Source: an uncultured Clostridium sp.
Lineage (GTDB): Bacteria; Bacillota; Clostridia; TANB77; CAG-508
Reading direction: 5' to 3'
Assembly (NCBI GenBank): GCA_947641575.1
Contig: CANRQN010000009.1
Span: 1 to 53,454 of the forward strand
Length of the DNA stretch: 53,454 bases
Shown: piece by piece, positions 26,017 through 36,621 of the stretch
Numbering within the stretch: the first letter of the stretch is position 1
Layout of the letters: every line of letters starts with the position of its first letter
Notes under the pieces: model-generated
The model's database searches: none
What the model was told of the DNA's origin: nothing
Seen by the model: the letters and a program-made list of their open reading frames with translations, nothing else
Position numbers and translations under genes: made by a program

Positions 26017-28266
26017 TTATTGTTCAATAATTTTTAATCCTAAAATATGTCTTTGGATTAATAATAGGTCTACTGATGTTGGCTTCTTTCCATTTTTACT
26101 TATGTTACAAGCTTTTTTAAATATAGGTTCGATTGTTTCTATTTCTAGTATATGTCTTTGAAGTACAAGTAAATCAACACTATTAATTTTTCCATCTCCA
26201 TTAGAATCTCCATAAATAATAATTTGGTATTTTCTTAGTATTTTTCCGTCTTCTTTTACAAGTATCTTACTTCCTGTTCCAACCTTTTCAGTATCCTCAA
26301 GTATTTCATTATTATAGTTTACTGTTTGAATTTCTAAATCTGTTGTAATTTTATCCTTTATATCAGCTACTGTATTTTCGTTATAATCAATTCCACTTAC
26401 TTCTAAACTATTAACTGTTAAAGAACTGTCAAAATGAATTTCACTATCTTCCATTTGTCTTACTACTAATACTTTACATTTAGCATTTATTTCTGGGTTC
26501 TCATTAGCTGATACTGTAATCTCTGCTTCACCTATCTGCCCTGCTGTAATAACCCCATTTTGCCCCACTTCTGCTACTTTAGAATTGCTACTTTTGTATG
26601 AAACCCTTGGATTACTTGCATCTTCTGGTTCAATATATGCATTAATCTTAAAAATATCTCCCACTTGCATATAAATTTCTTCTTGATCTAATGCAATATG
26701 TGTCACTTTACTATAAACATTAATTTCTATTTGATTTTGTACATTATTTTCTAAAGCTTTAACTGTAATTGTACTGCTTCCAGAAGAAATAGCTTGTAGC
26801 ACTCCTTTGTCATCAATTGTTACAACATTTGGATTACTTGATATATATTCTACCTTATTTCCTTCTGCTTCTTTTGGTGTAATAGTTACTTGTAACTGCT
26901 TCTTTTCTCCTTTTTGTAATGTATTATTATCAATTGATAAATCTATTTTTTCAATTTCTATTGTTTTAGCTTCTGTTACATAAGTTTGATATATATACCC
27001 TACTATTCCATTTTCTAATACTACTTTGTCCCATCTTTCTCCGTTTTGCTTACCTTTTAATATTCGTGTCATCTTGTCCTTAATATTTATAGATGTGATA
27101 ATTTCATATGATGTAGAAGGTCCTGTTCTAATATTTACATTATTTCCATTACAATAAACTTTTGAATTTTCTTCAATAAAGTCATTTTTATTTATGTTAG
27201 GATTATCTGCTGCTAAGTCTGGCATATCATTGTAAACAGGAATTATAAAAGACATTGGTTCATTTAATAGTCCACTTTTTTGATATCCATTATAAATTGA
27301 TTTCGCTTCACTATATGGTGCTAGTACATTTGTCATATATTGATGTGAAAATAAGTTATTACTTCTATCATCATTTACATCAAATTTTTGTAAATATATA
27401 GTATTTTGTCCTACATTTATATAACTAGAACCGATGAAAATTCCACCTCCTGTAATGGATTTTTCTTTTGTATTCCAAGGAATTAAATATTTATCTTTTG
27501 TGGCTTGAATAGCTCCTTTCCCATCTCTTGCATATCTAAGACCATTTTTTATTGCTCCCATCGGTTCTACTGAGCTTGTGGCTCCTATATTATAAAAATT
27601 ATATAGTCCCTCAAATCCTTCTACTTTTCCACTAATTGAACTATGTGATAAAAAAGGGCCTACTTCTTGTTTAATACGTGATGCTAAATGGTATGGACTT
27701 ACTTTTGAAATTCCCCCTGCTTTTAAAACTAAGTCTGCATATTTTTCATTCATATTAATTGTGTTTCCATTACTATCTAAATATGAAACTTTGGTATTAT
27801 AAAATTCTGTACCATATAAAATCTTCTCTATTCCATCTAAACTATTTGTATTTTCGTCAAAAGAAAGCCTCTCAAATTGAAAAAGGCGTACTTCATTTAA
27901 GAAGTTTCTAGGGTCCATACAAAATTCTACTGCTTGCTTAGAACTATCTACCCATCCTGCATCTACTTCTACATTATACTGTCCAGGAGTCTTATTCTTC
28001 CAACTATCCCCATAATTTTTAGGAACTAGGTTCTTCCCAAATATATTTTCTTCTTTTATAACATAGTTCCAATCCAAATTCGTATACATTGCTGTAAATT
28101 TCCAATTAGGATGTTTTTTAGCTAATTCCCTTAGATACGGCTGATAACTTTCTGGGAAACTTTCAATTCCTTCTAGTTTTGTTGATGCTGTTACGTTAAA
28201 ATATATATATAAACTTATAGATATGAGTAAAAATAAAATACTAATAAAAATATATTTTTTCTTCAA
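26017..28266 (-). CDS. Secreted glucosaminidase-like enzyme with SH3, Ig-like and dockerin domains
   Basis: 749-residue secreted protein. After a signal/anchor helix comes a LytD-like glucosaminidase region (about 35-330; YLRELAKKHPNWKFTAMYT, FCMDPRNFLNEVRLFQFE, HLASRIKQEVGPF with a likely catalytic Glu). A bacterial SH3 domain follows (VNIRTGPSTSYEIIT), then two BIG2-type Ig-like domains (ITPKEAEGNKVEYISSNPNV; IEPEDASNPRVSYKSSNSKV). A C-terminal dockerin has two calcium loops (YGDSNGDGKINSVDLLVLQR; SVDLLLIQRHILG). It likely cuts peptidoglycan and attaches to cohesin proteins encoded on either side. Confidence 0.75.
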   Translation of the reverse strand: MKKKYIFISILFLLISISLYIYFNVTASTKLEGIESFPESYQPYLRELAKKHPNWKFTAMYTNLDWNYVIKEENIFGKNLVPKNYGDSWKNKTPGQYNVEVDAGWVDSSKQAVEFCMDPRNFLNEVRLFQFERLSFDENTNSLDGIEKILYGTEFYNTKVSYLDSNGNTINMNEKYADLVLKAGGISKVSPYHLASRIKQEVGPFLSHSSISGKVEGFEGLYNFYNIGATSSVEPMGAIKNGLRYARDGKGAIQATKDKYLIPWNTKEKSITGGGIFIGSSYINVGQNTIYLQKFDVNDDRSNNLFSHQYMTNVLAPYSEAKSIYNGYQKSGLLNEPMSFIIPVYNDMPDLAADNPNINKNDFIEENSKVYCNGNNVNIRTGPSTSYEIITSINIKDKMTRILKGKQNGERWDKVVLENGIVGYIYQTYVTEAKTIEIEKIDLSIDNNTLQKGEKKQLQVTITPKEAEGNKVEYISSNPNVVTIDDKGVLQAISSGSSTITVKALENNVQNQIEINVYSKVTHIALDQEEIYMQVGDIFKINAYIEPEDASNPRVSYKSSNSKVAEVGQNGVITAGQIGEAEITVSANENPEINAKCKVLVVRQMEDSEIHFDSSLTVNSLEVSGIDYNENTVADIKDKITTDLEIQTVNYNNEILEDTEKVGTGSKILVKEDGKILRKYQIIIYGDSNGDGKINSVDLLVLQRHILEIETIEPIFKKACNISKNGKKPTSVDLLLIQRHILGLKIIEQ

Positions 28267-28295
28267 AGCTTGTCTCTCCTTTTATCTAAAACTTA

Positions 28296-28931
28296 CTATT
28301 CTTTTTCTTTTGCTTTTACAATGATTCTTTTTTTTGAATCATTAGTACAAGTAATTAGCGTTATTTCCTTTCTTCCTTCTGTTTGCTGTGATAAGCAACT
28401 TACATCTTCTGGCTTAACAGTATAAATATCATAGATTTCATATTCCACTTTTCCTATTTCATTATCAGTAATCCATAATGTATCTCCTATTTTTAATTCT
28501 CTTAGATTACTAAACATATTTTTATTTTGTGCATTATGACCTGCTACACAAAAATTACCCTGATTATTGGGATTTGCTCCCCAAAATTTTGTAGCAGATA
28601 TATTTAATGATTTTTCTGAATATGTGTTTAAAATATATGTTTCTAATTCTATTTTTGGTATTTCTAGTTTTGCTGCTACTTTATAACCTTTATATTCTTC
28701 TGGAATTTTTTCTTTTGGATATTCTTTTATTTCTTTTTTCTTTTGTTCCTCTTTTTTATACGATATACTCATATCTTGAGCTGTGTATGATAGATTATTA
28801 TTATCTTCCTCTCTTTTTATTTTATTATCTTTATATTCTCCTATCCCTAAAACAATCATAATACTAAGAGTTATCCCTATTATCAAATAATCTATAAGTC
28901 TTTTGGGCTTTCTTTCTTTTTTTCCTCTCAT
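28296..28931 (-). CDS. Sortase
   Basis: Membrane transpeptidase that joins LPXTG proteins to the cell wall. The start at ATG 28931 follows AAAAGGAG. An N-terminal membrane helix (LIDYLIIGITLSIMIVLGI) precedes the catalytic domain: AKLEIPKIELETYI, the active-site His in FCVAGHNAQ, and the catalytic Cys in ITLITCTNDSKKRIIVKA, with Arg downstream. It has 211 residues. Its probable substrate is the LPKTG protein at 29063-30112, immediately upstream. The class is not certain; the TLITC context fits class D- or E-like enzymes. Confidence 0.85.
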   Translation of the reverse strand: MRGKKERKPKRLIDYLIIGITLSIMIVLGIGEYKDNKIKREEDNNNLSYTAQDMSISYKKEEQKKKEIKEYPKEKIPEEYKGYKVAAKLEIPKIELETYILNTYSEKSLNISATKFWGANPNNQGNFCVAGHNAQNKNMFSNLRELKIGDTLWITDNEIGKVEYEIYDIYTVKPEDVSCLSQQTEGRKEITLITCTNDSKKRIIVKAKEKE

Positions 28932-29062
28932 TGTTTTTCTCCTTTTTATTATCATTTGTTATAAATTAATTATTTTTTATATGTAATAAGATAAAATATA
29001 TTTTTAAGTTAAAAAATATATTTTATCTTATTCATTTTTTTAACTACTCTATAATAGCTTAT

Positions 29063-30112
29063 TTACTCTTCATTTCTTTTGTTAGAATATGCATAAGCAC
29101 CAACTAATGCAATTAAAACGGCTGTAATTGGAATGTATATATTAATTCCTGTTTTTGGTAACTTTTCAGGTGTTTCTTCTGTCTTATCTGTTATTTCTTC
29201 TTTACTTCCTGGTGCTTCATCTGGAGTATTTGGATTTTGGTCTGGATTGTTTGGTGTTACTGGAGTTTGTTTTTCTGAAACAGAAAAACTGAATGTTTTT
29301 TCTGCTATAATACTATCTGAATTGTCCCTATCGATTAGTTTTAAGGTAATTGTATAGTTTCCTTCTTCACTAAAAATAGCTCTAGTTTGTAAGCTCTGAA
29401 GGACATCTTTTCCTCCTATTTTATTTCCTTGTGCATCTCCCCATCCACTTTGTATAATGTCATGTTCTAAATTTGATTGATCTTTTGCTAATAATTTAAC
29501 AGTTGCACCGGTAGGAGCTACAGCCTCTGCAACTAGTCTAGCATGTTCATAATAACGTCCCATTGGTGAAGAATAGCTTAAATTCATAATTTTTTCTTCA
29601 TTCTTTTGAATTTCCCCTGTATGCTCTAATTTTAGAATATAATCTATATATTCTGGTTCAACAGTAACGTTTTTAACAATTGGTGTAGTAATATCATCAA
29701 ATTGAACTGAAGCATCTGGATTTGCTAGTCCTTCTGCTGTTATTGTAAATTCTGTTGGATTAGATGTAGTAATATCAGATTTTGCTTTAAATACTACTTT
29801 CATATTATTTCTAGGACTATTTCCTCCTGTTGAATCATAAAATGTTACTTTTACTTTATCACTTGTGTCATTTGCAGTTCCTCCATCTACTGATATATAT
29901 TCAAAAATATTATTGTCATAAGCTATATCAAATGTATATGCTCCTAAATTTTGTCCAAAATTTATATTTACTGCCACTTCTTCTCCAGGTCTTACTGTCG
30001 CTTTAGTAGTTTTTATATCAATTGTATCTAGTGCTGCTGCATAACTGCTTGGCACAAAGACAATCATGCTTAATATTGCAATAATAGCAAAAATACTAAT
30101 GATTTTTTTCAT
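29063..30112 (-). CDS. LPXTG-anchored cohesin-like surface protein
   Basis: 349-residue secreted protein. A signal peptide ends near SSYAAA. A cohesin-like domain follows (about 30-145; KTTKATVRPGEEVAVNINF, GAYTFDIAYDNNIFEYISV). A second beta domain spans about 155-275, then a Pro/Asn/Glu-rich spacer. The sorting signal is LPKTG, a hydrophobic helix and KRNEE. The adjacent sortase should anchor it to peptidoglycan, where it could hold the dockerin-bearing enzyme. The link is inferred from domain families and gene proximity. Confidence 0.8.
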   Translation of the reverse strand: MKKIISIFAIIAILSMIVFVPSSYAAALDTIDIKTTKATVRPGEEVAVNINFGQNLGAYTFDIAYDNNIFEYISVDGGTANDTSDKVKVTFYDSTGGNSPRNNMKVVFKAKSDITTSNPTEFTITAEGLANPDASVQFDDITTPIVKNVTVEPEYIDYILKLEHTGEIQKNEEKIMNLSYSSPMGRYYEHARLVAEAVAPTGATVKLLAKDQSNLEHDIIQSGWGDAQGNKIGGKDVLQSLQTRAIFSEEGNYTITLKLIDRDNSDSIIAEKTFSFSVSEKQTPVTPNNPDQNPNTPDEAPGSKEEITDKTEETPEKLPKTGINIYIPITAVLIALVGAYAYSNKRNEE

Positions 30113-30336
30113 TAAATTTTCCTCCTTTTTTTATTTTATATTTTTATTGTTTCCGCTCTTTTGGTAAATTATTTGGCAAAAATTACAATTTTATAAATAA
30201 ATTAGAAAAATATTTTTTATATAATTTGCACAAAATTAAAAGATGTCATTTCTGACACCCTTTAATTGGTAAGTATGATTTTTTTGCTTATTCTTGTTCT
30301 ATTTCACTATCTGTTAAAAGTTCCGTGGTTTTCTTA

Positions 30337-31179
30337 TTATTTTATATACACTACATCACATTCTGTTGTAAAATTGTTATTTCCATATGCATATATAATA
30401 TATATACTTCCATTTGGTCCTAGGAAATAGTTGTTAGAATTTTCTATTTTGTACATATCATCCTTTATATTTCTCTTATATACTTCATATCCTAGAGAGG
30501 ATAAATTCTCAGAATAATTTATTGCGTCTTGCACTTTTGAATCTATTTTATTTTTTACTTCTTCCCTATTTATTTTCTTTATTTCTAACATTTCATTTAA
30601 GCTTACTTCTTGATTTGTAGATATATTATATGTATAAGCTTTTACTATTACTCTTTGTGCATTATCTCCTTCTTTTAAAGTTGCTTTAATGACTAAAGAT
30701 AATATATTTTCATTTAAGTAAGCCGTATATGATACAGTATAAATTGCTTTTGGCGTTCCTTCAATTTTAGAATTTTCTATTATATTATTTACTTTGTCAT
30801 AAAATACAGATAAAATTTCCCTATCCATTTCTATTGTTTTTTCATGATTTATATTAATTACTGGAATATTTACTTGTATTTCATATTTTCCTTCAAATAT
30901 CTCATTTAATATATATGTTGTATATACTATTTCTTTTGTAGGTTCTACTTTATTTACAAAGTTTGCACTAGTATATTCTTGCAAATTTATTTTATTGTCA
31001 AATACTTCGTCAAATGGGACATCTTCGATGGCTTGTGGTACATTTGGTACATTGTTTAATTCTTTTTGCTTTTTCCCAAATATTTGATAGTATATTCCAT
31101 ATGATAATGCAAATACACATATTATAACTATCACTATAAATAGTATGTTTCTAGTATTCATCTCTATTTTTATTCTCAT
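30337..31179 (-). CDS. Membrane-anchored DUF3298/RsiV-like extracytoplasmic protein
   Basis: 280 residues with an N-terminal membrane helix (ILFIVIVIICVFALSYGIYY) and an extracytoplasmic domain. That domain resembles the DUF4163/DUF3298 pair (INIPVININHEKTIEMDREI; SLNEMLEIKKINREEVKNKI; NNYFLGPNGSIYIIYAYG). Such domains occur in RsiV-type anti-sigma factors and other surface sensors. No cytoplasmic anti-sigma segment is visible. AAGGGAG precedes the start. Confidence 0.6.
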   Translation of the reverse strand: MRIKIEMNTRNILFIVIVIICVFALSYGIYYQIFGKKQKELNNVPNVPQAIEDVPFDEVFDNKINLQEYTSANFVNKVEPTKEIVYTTYILNEIFEGKYEIQVNIPVININHEKTIEMDREILSVFYDKVNNIIENSKIEGTPKAIYTVSYTAYLNENILSLVIKATLKEGDNAQRVIVKAYTYNISTNQEVSLNEMLEIKKINREEVKNKIDSKVQDAINYSENLSSLGYEVYKRNIKDDMYKIENSNNYFLGPNGSIYIIYAYGNNNFTTECDVVYIK

Positions 31180-31282
31180 TTGATTTCTCTCCCTTATTTT
31201 TTACATTTACTATCTAGTCTTTTTTAATAGAAAAAATTTAGATTATTTAGATTATACCATAGTTTAAAATTTTATGCAAAGC

Positions 31283-31311
31283 TTGACTTTTTGACGTTTT
31301 TAATGTATTAT
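31283..31311 (+). promoter_or_regulatory. Promoter of clpE
   Basis: TTGACT (31283-31288), 17 bases, TATTAT (31306-31311). I see no CtsR-type heptad repeat. Confidence 0.55.
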
Positions 31312-31376
31312 TAATAGATATAATTTAAACTAAAAGAGGGATAATTTTACTTAAAATGAAAGGAAGACTATAAATT

Positions 31377-33654
31377 ATGGTATGCTCAGTATGTAAACAT
31401 GAACAAGCAGTAATTTTTATAAATGAACCAACAAAGAAAGATCCTAAACATGTTACTGGTTATTGCTTAAATTGTGCTAGAGAAAAAGGTATAAATCCTC
31501 TCCAGTCAGTACTTGGAGGTAATGACGTTGATCTTACAGATGTTGCCGAGCAGTTTGAAGCAATGTTTAATAATATTTCTAATAATATGGAATTATCTGA
31601 TATGGATTTTGACGAAGCAAATGAAAATATGGTTCCAATAGGTGCAATCTTTGGAAATATATTTAGTCATGGTGCAAATAATCAATCTGAAGGTAAAAAT
31701 TCAAATAGTAATAAACGTGTTAAAGTTGATAAAAAAACTAAAGAGAAAAAGAAAAAATTTCTTGATATGTATGGAACAAATCTTACTTCTAAAGCTAAAA
31801 ACAATGAGTTAGATGCAGTTGTTGGAAGAACTGCTGAAATAAGAAGAATTATTCAAATACTAAATAGACGTACTAAAAACAATCCATGCTTAATTGGTGA
31901 GCCTGGTGTTGGTAAAACTGCAATAGCTCAGGGCCTTGCAATTGCTATTTCTAAAGAACAAGTACCTGCTAAACTTTTAAACAAAGAGGTGTATTTATTA
32001 GATATGACGTCTGTTGTTGCTGGTACTCAGTTTAGGGGACAATTTGAGGCTAGAATGAAGGGTATTATAGATGAGTGTAAATCTCTTAAAAATATTATCC
32101 TTGTTATTGACGAAATACATAATATTGTGGGAACTGGTGACCGGAGAAAATGCTATGAATGCTGCAAACATTTTAAAGCCACCCCTTGCAAATGGTGATA
32201 TCCAGCTTATTGGTACTACTACTCTTCGTGAATATAGAAAATATATTGAAAAAGATTCTGCTTTAGAAAGAAGGTTTCAAACTGTACTTGTTGAAGAACC
32301 TAATATTGACAATGCTTCTGATATTATTTGTGGTATTAAAAATTATTATGAAGATTTTCACAAAGTTAAAATCTCTAATGAAGTTATTCATCAAACTGTT
32401 ATTATGTCTGAAAAATACATTCATGATAGATTTTTACCTGACAAAGCAATTGATATATTAGATGAGGCTTGTTCAAGAATAAATCTTGACAATAAAGAAC
32501 TTTATAAACTAGAGCTATTAAAAAATGAACTTAAAATTGTTCAAGATGAAAAAAATGAAGCTGCTCAGGCTGATTCTACAGAAGATTATCAAAAGGCTGC
32601 TGACCTTAAAACTCGTGAATGTCAGCTCTTAGAAGAAATTGATACTATAAATAAAAATTTAAAATTAAAGGAAGTTACAATTCAAGATATTGCAGAAGTT
32701 ATAGAGCATTGGACAAAAATTCCTGTTACTAAAATTACTGAGGAAGAGACGGCTAAATTATTAAATTTAGAGAGTAATCTTCATCAAAAAATCATCGGTC
32801 AGGACAATGCTGTTTCAGCAGTTTCAAGAGCTATTAGAAGAAATAGGGCAGGGCTTAAGTCTACAAAAAGACCACCGTCTTTCTTATTTGTTGGGCCTAC
32901 TGGTGTTGGTAAGACAGAGCTTGCCAAATCTCTTGCATTTGAGATGTTTGGAGATAGAGATGCAATTATTAGAGTAGATATGTCTGAATATATGGAATCT
33001 CACTCTACTTCTAAGCTTATTGGTTCTCCTCCTGGATATGTTGGATACGATGATGCAGGTCAGCTTACTGAAAAAGTTAAAAGGAAGCCTTATTCTATAG
33101 TACTTTTAGATGAAATTGAAAAGGCTCATAGTGATGTATTTAACATTTTGCTTCAAGTTTTAGATGATGGAAAACTTACTGATTCTCAAGGAAATACTGT
33201 AAGTTTTGAAAATACTATTATTATTATGACTTCTAACTCTGGTTCTAACTTAAATAATAATTCTATAGGTTTTGGTAAACAGACAATAGATTCTAATAAA
33301 ATTTTAGATAGTTTGAAAGAAACTTTTAGACCTGAATTTATAAATAGAATTGATGAAATAGTTGTTTTTGATAGTTTAACTAAAAACGAACTTATAAAAA
33401 TTGTAGATTTAATGCTTGAGGATACTAAAAAAGCTCTTGATGATAAAAATATTACGCTAGATGTTTCAGATGATACTAAAGAATTCTTATTAGAAAAAGG
33501 AACTGATTTGAAGTATGGTGCAAGACCATTAAGACGTGCAATTCAAAGATATATTGAAGATGAACTTTCTGAAAGAATTTTAAAAATGGAAATAAAAAAT
33601 GGAGATAATGTAAAGATTACTATAAAAAATGGTATCTTGAAATTTGACAAATAA
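31377..33654 (+). CDS. clpE: ClpE-like AAA+ protease ATPase, one C-GGN shift
   Basis: Unfoldase that feeds proteins to ClpP. The N terminus has a zinc finger (CSVCKHEQ...YCLNCAREK), typical of ClpE rather than ClpC. The first AAA+ module has Walker A GEPGVGKT and Walker B IILVIDEIHN. CGG at 32142-32144 then interrupts VGTGD; skipping C gives GENAMNAANILKPPLANGD, the normal continuation, with IGTTTLREYRKYIEKD following. The second module has GPTGVGKT and LLDEIEKAH. The joined product is 758 residues, a normal length. This is a plus-strand gene, so the shift is not tied to one genomic strand. Confidence 0.93.
32142..32144 (+). other. C-GGA +1 recoding site, clpE
   Basis: GAC CGG AGA in zero frame; skip C to read GGA GAA AAT GCT ATG, giving GTGD-GENAMNAANIL. 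Confidence 0.85.
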
Positions 33655-33682
33655 ACTGTACTTATTAGATGGAGGAAGATAT

Positions 33683-34256
33683 ATGCTTAAACACGTACCA
33701 AATATTTTAACATTAATTAGATTTGTACTTATTGTACCAATTGTACTTTCAATTGCTTTTGAAAATGTTATTTTTGCTTTAGTTTTTCTAATTCTTTCTG
33801 GTATAACTGATGTTTTAGATGGAACTATCGCAAGAAAATTTAATTTAATTACCGATTTTGGAAAGCTTATGGATCCTCTTGCAGATAAAATGACACAAGT
33901 CGCTATTTTGGTCACTCTTTCTGTGAAGAGTATTATTCCTTTTTGGATTCTTGGAGTCGTTGTTATTAAAGAATTTGCAATGATTTCTCGGAGCGTCGTT
34001 CCTTTATGGAAAAGAGCTTGTAGTCTCTAGTAAATGGTATGGAAAACTTTCGACAGTACTCTTTTATTTAGCCATTGCTTGTTCACTAGCAATTCGCTAT
34101 TTAAATGCTAATGTGTTTATAACTCCTATATATGATTTTTCTATATATATTTACTGTATTGCTATTCTTGCAACAGTTTCTGCTCTCATTCTTTACTTTA
34201 GAGCGTTTAATATGCAGAAATATATAAAAGATGAGAAAAATAAATTAAAAGAATAG
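33683..34256 (+). CDS. pgsA: CDP-diacylglycerol-glycerol-3-phosphate phosphatidyltransferase-like, one C-GGN shift
   Basis: Membrane enzyme of the CDP-alcohol phosphatidyltransferase family, probably making phosphatidylglycerol phosphate. Starts at ATG 33683 after GGAGGAAG. The family signature is complete: DVLDGTIARKF, then DFGKLMDPLADK. CGG at 33989-33991 interrupts EFAMIS; skipping C gives GASFLYGKELVVSSKWYGKL, aligning with the usual continuation. Further membrane helices follow. The joined product is 190 residues, the expected size. Unshifted reading ends 12 codons later. Confidence 0.9.
33989..33991 (+). other. C-GGA +1 recoding site, pgsA
   Basis: TCT CGG AGC in zero frame; skip C to read GGA GCG TCG TTC, giving AMIS-GASFLYGKELVV. 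Confidence 0.85.
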
Positions 34257-34294
34257 AAATCAATAAGTTGCAATATTAACCTCGAGAAATCTTA

Positions 34295-34324
34295 AAAAGA
34301 CTTTGAGTTTTACGACTCAAAGTC
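34295..34324. terminator. Bidirectional terminator between pgsA and bofC-like gene
   Basis: AAGACTTTGAG-TTTTACGA-CTCAAAGTCTT is a perfect 11-bp stem between converging genes. Confidence 0.75.
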
Positions 34325-34900
34325 TTCTCTTATTTTATTTAATTCCTCTTTCCCATAAACATAGATTCCATTCTTTAATATAATTTTATCTGTTTCTGGA
34401 ACATATTCAAATGCAATTTCTGTTGTTTCTAAAAGTTCTTTGTTTCCATCTCCATCTACTGTATAAATTAATACTTTGCCTTCTTCCTCTTTTAATAGAT
34501 AATGTTCACCACAAAAGCTTTCCATTTCTCTTGTCAAAATAACTTCATCTTTTGAAAACTCATCTAATTTCCAGCTAGGATATTTATCTATCACTTCCTG
34601 CTCCGTTAAATTTACCATCTCGTCAGGCACTTCAGCTGAGTCTTTTATTGTATGACCACAGTCTTTATAATATTTTTTTAATGTAAGTATTGTGTTTGGT
34701 GTTATTTTAGTTTTTTCTTCCGCTACTACTGGAGTAACGTTTTCTATGTTTTCTACATTACTTTCAATGCTACTTACTACCCCTTCATTCGTAATAATAT
34801 TTTCTTCTTGAATATTTGTTCCTCCAATTTTTGATACAGCATAAGCTGTTCCAAAAAATAGTGTAAGTAATCCTAAAATAAAAATAGCTTGTTTGTTCAT
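34310..34900 (-). CDS. BofC-like (bypass of forespore C) C-terminal domain protein
   Basis: Exported or membrane-anchored protein with an N-terminal helix (AIFILGLLTLFFGTAYAV) and a C-terminal domain resembling BofC_C: LKKYYKDCGHTIKDSAEVP, LTEQEVIDKYPSWKL, CGEHYLLKEEEGKVLIY. BofC acts in intercompartmental sigma-K checkpoint control in Bacillus; related domains occur more widely in clostridia. I use ATG 34900 (MNKQAIF), but ATG 34915 or 34963 is also possible. Confidence 0.6.
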   Translation of the reverse strand: MNKQAIFILGLLTLFFGTAYAVSKIGGTNIQEENIITNEGVVSSIESNVENIENVTPVVAEEKTKITPNTILTLKKYYKDCGHTIKDSAEVPDEMVNLTEQEVIDKYPSWKLDEFSKDEVILTREMESFCGEHYLLKEEEGKVLIYTVDGDGNKELLETTEIAFEYVPETDKIILKNGIYVYGKEELNKIREDFES

Positions 34901-34982
34901 ATTACTTAAATTCATCTCCTTATAAGGTTTCCATTTTTTAGTATTATTTACAAACACAGCCATTTTTATACATATATTAATT

Positions 34983-36105
34983 TTAAAAATCTTCTATTGA
35001 TAATCTAGGAAGCGAAAATATTTTTCCACTTGGTGAAATTGTAAGTTTTTCTGTATGACTTTTGAAAAGTTCCCCACTTCCGTTTCAAAAAGTATTTATG
35101 TTTTGTTGCTTCACTTAATGTTCCTCCTCCTATTATTATTGGATCATCCCAAGTAACATCTACTGCATACCATTTATCATTTAGTTTTATATAATTCCAC
35201 ATATGATCTTCTGTTTTTCCACTTGAGTTTGTTGCTTTTCCTGTTACCAATATATTTTCTATTCCAAATTCGTCAAGTATATATTTATATGTTCTTGCAT
35301 AACTTTCACAAACACCTTTCTTTTCTACAAGTGCTCCGTATACTGTAGCTTTTTGATTGCTTTTTCCATCATATTCCATATTATCTATTATCCAATCATG
35401 TAGTTTTCTAGCTTTGAAATAGCTACTTCCGGTTGCTCCTGTTTTTGCAATACTTTTCGCATTGGCTATTTGATCTGCTGCTGCTTTTACCGCTTCGCTT
35501 GTATTAAATCCATCTGCAAAATAGTTAGGTAATTTATCTGAATCTATATATAGTTTATATGTTGTATTAAATAATGTTGTTGTTTTTTCTATACTAAGTG
35601 ACATCTTTGAAAAATCTATATAAAATAAATGTGGTACATCTAAGTTTAGTGCATTGACTGCATCATGATAACTATTTTCTAATTCTTTTGCACCATTTGT
35701 ATCATTTAGAAGTGCATTAAATTCATAATCTATGTTTATCCTATAATTCCCTTGTTTTAAATTTTCTATATTTTTTTCAAGTGCATTATATATAGCTTTT
35801 GAATATTCATTTAGGCTATTATAGTAATGTCTATTGTTGTATATGTATCCAGATTGCCCCTGATATATATTTGGTGCTCCTTCTTCTGAAACTGCTCCAA
35901 TCACTGCCCTATCTTCCTCTAAATTGCTACTTACTGTATTTGCATTTGTCGTTATTGCATTCTCTCCAGTTTCATCAACATAACTTATGCTTCCACCAAT
36001 AGAATAATTATAGTCTCCAACATTTTTTACATAATAGATTATTCCAAGCAAAATTATTATTATTATTATAAATACTATTAAGAAGTTTGCAAGTTTATCT
36101 CCCAT
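34983..36105 (-). CDS. Membrane-anchored transglutaminase-like protein, one C-GGN shift
   Basis: 373-residue protein starting at MGDKLANF, just after AAAGGAG. An N-terminal membrane helix (LIVFIIIIIILLGIIYYV) precedes a transglutaminase-like domain. The triad is visible: Cys in KKGVCESYARTYKYIL, His in DHMWNYIKLNDKWYAVD and Asp in VDVTWDDP. CGG at 35080-35082 interrupts KHKYFLK; skipping C gives GSGELFKSHTEKLTISPSGK and an end at DF-stop (34983). The unshifted frame gives an unrelated tail. Probably acts on the outer face of the membrane. Confidence 0.85.
35080..35082 (-). other. C-GGA +1 recoding site, transglutaminase
   Basis: AAA CGG AAG in zero frame; skip C to read GGA AGT GGG GAA CTT, giving YFLK-GSGELFKSHT. 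Confidence 0.8.
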
Positions 36106-36218
36106 GGCATCTCCTTTTTTATCCAAACTATATATATGATACCATATTTCGGGACTTTTTTCAAGGTATATTTAAGTTTTTTGTTTTTTTAGCAAAATTT
36201 GTTAAATTGCTAGATAAA

Positions 36219-36620
36219 CTATAAGTATTTTTCTAAAAATTCTGATGGAGTTATTATTTCTGGCTTTTCTATTGTAATATCTTCAAAGTCTTTATCTCCT
36301 GTTATTAGTATGTCAACCTTAGATGTAATTGCAGAATATAACACAGGTATATCTTTGCTATCTCGTACTTTAATTATTTCCTTATCTACTATAATTAATG
36401 GTTCATATTCTAACTCATATGGAAGTTTAGACAAAAACTCTATTAAAGATTTTCTTTTGCTTGGAAATTTTCTTCCTGTAACTTCCTTTAATTCTTGTAT
36501 AATATAAGCACTCAAAACTAGTGTATGCTTATCACAAATATTTAAAAGCATATTTTTTAATTTTTTACTATCGAACATTACAACAGATATAAGTACATTT
36601 GTATCTAGCATTATTCGCAT
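36219..36620 (-). CDS. PIN-domain ribonuclease toxin (VapC-like)
   Basis: 133-residue PIN-domain protein of a toxin-antitoxin pair. The acidic catalytic residues are visible in MLDTNVLISVVM, in QELKEVTGRKF, and in DKDFEDI within LITGDKDFEDITI. It begins one base after the antitoxin stop, the classic order. PIN toxins cut tRNA or mRNA. Confidence 0.85.
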   Translation of the reverse strand: MRIMLDTNVLISVVMFDSKKLKNMLLNICDKHTLVLSAYIIQELKEVTGRKFPSKRKSLIEFLSKLPYELEYEPLIIVDKEIIKVRDSKDIPVLYSAITSKVDILITGDKDFEDITIEKPEIITPSEFLEKYL

Positions 36621-36621
36621 A

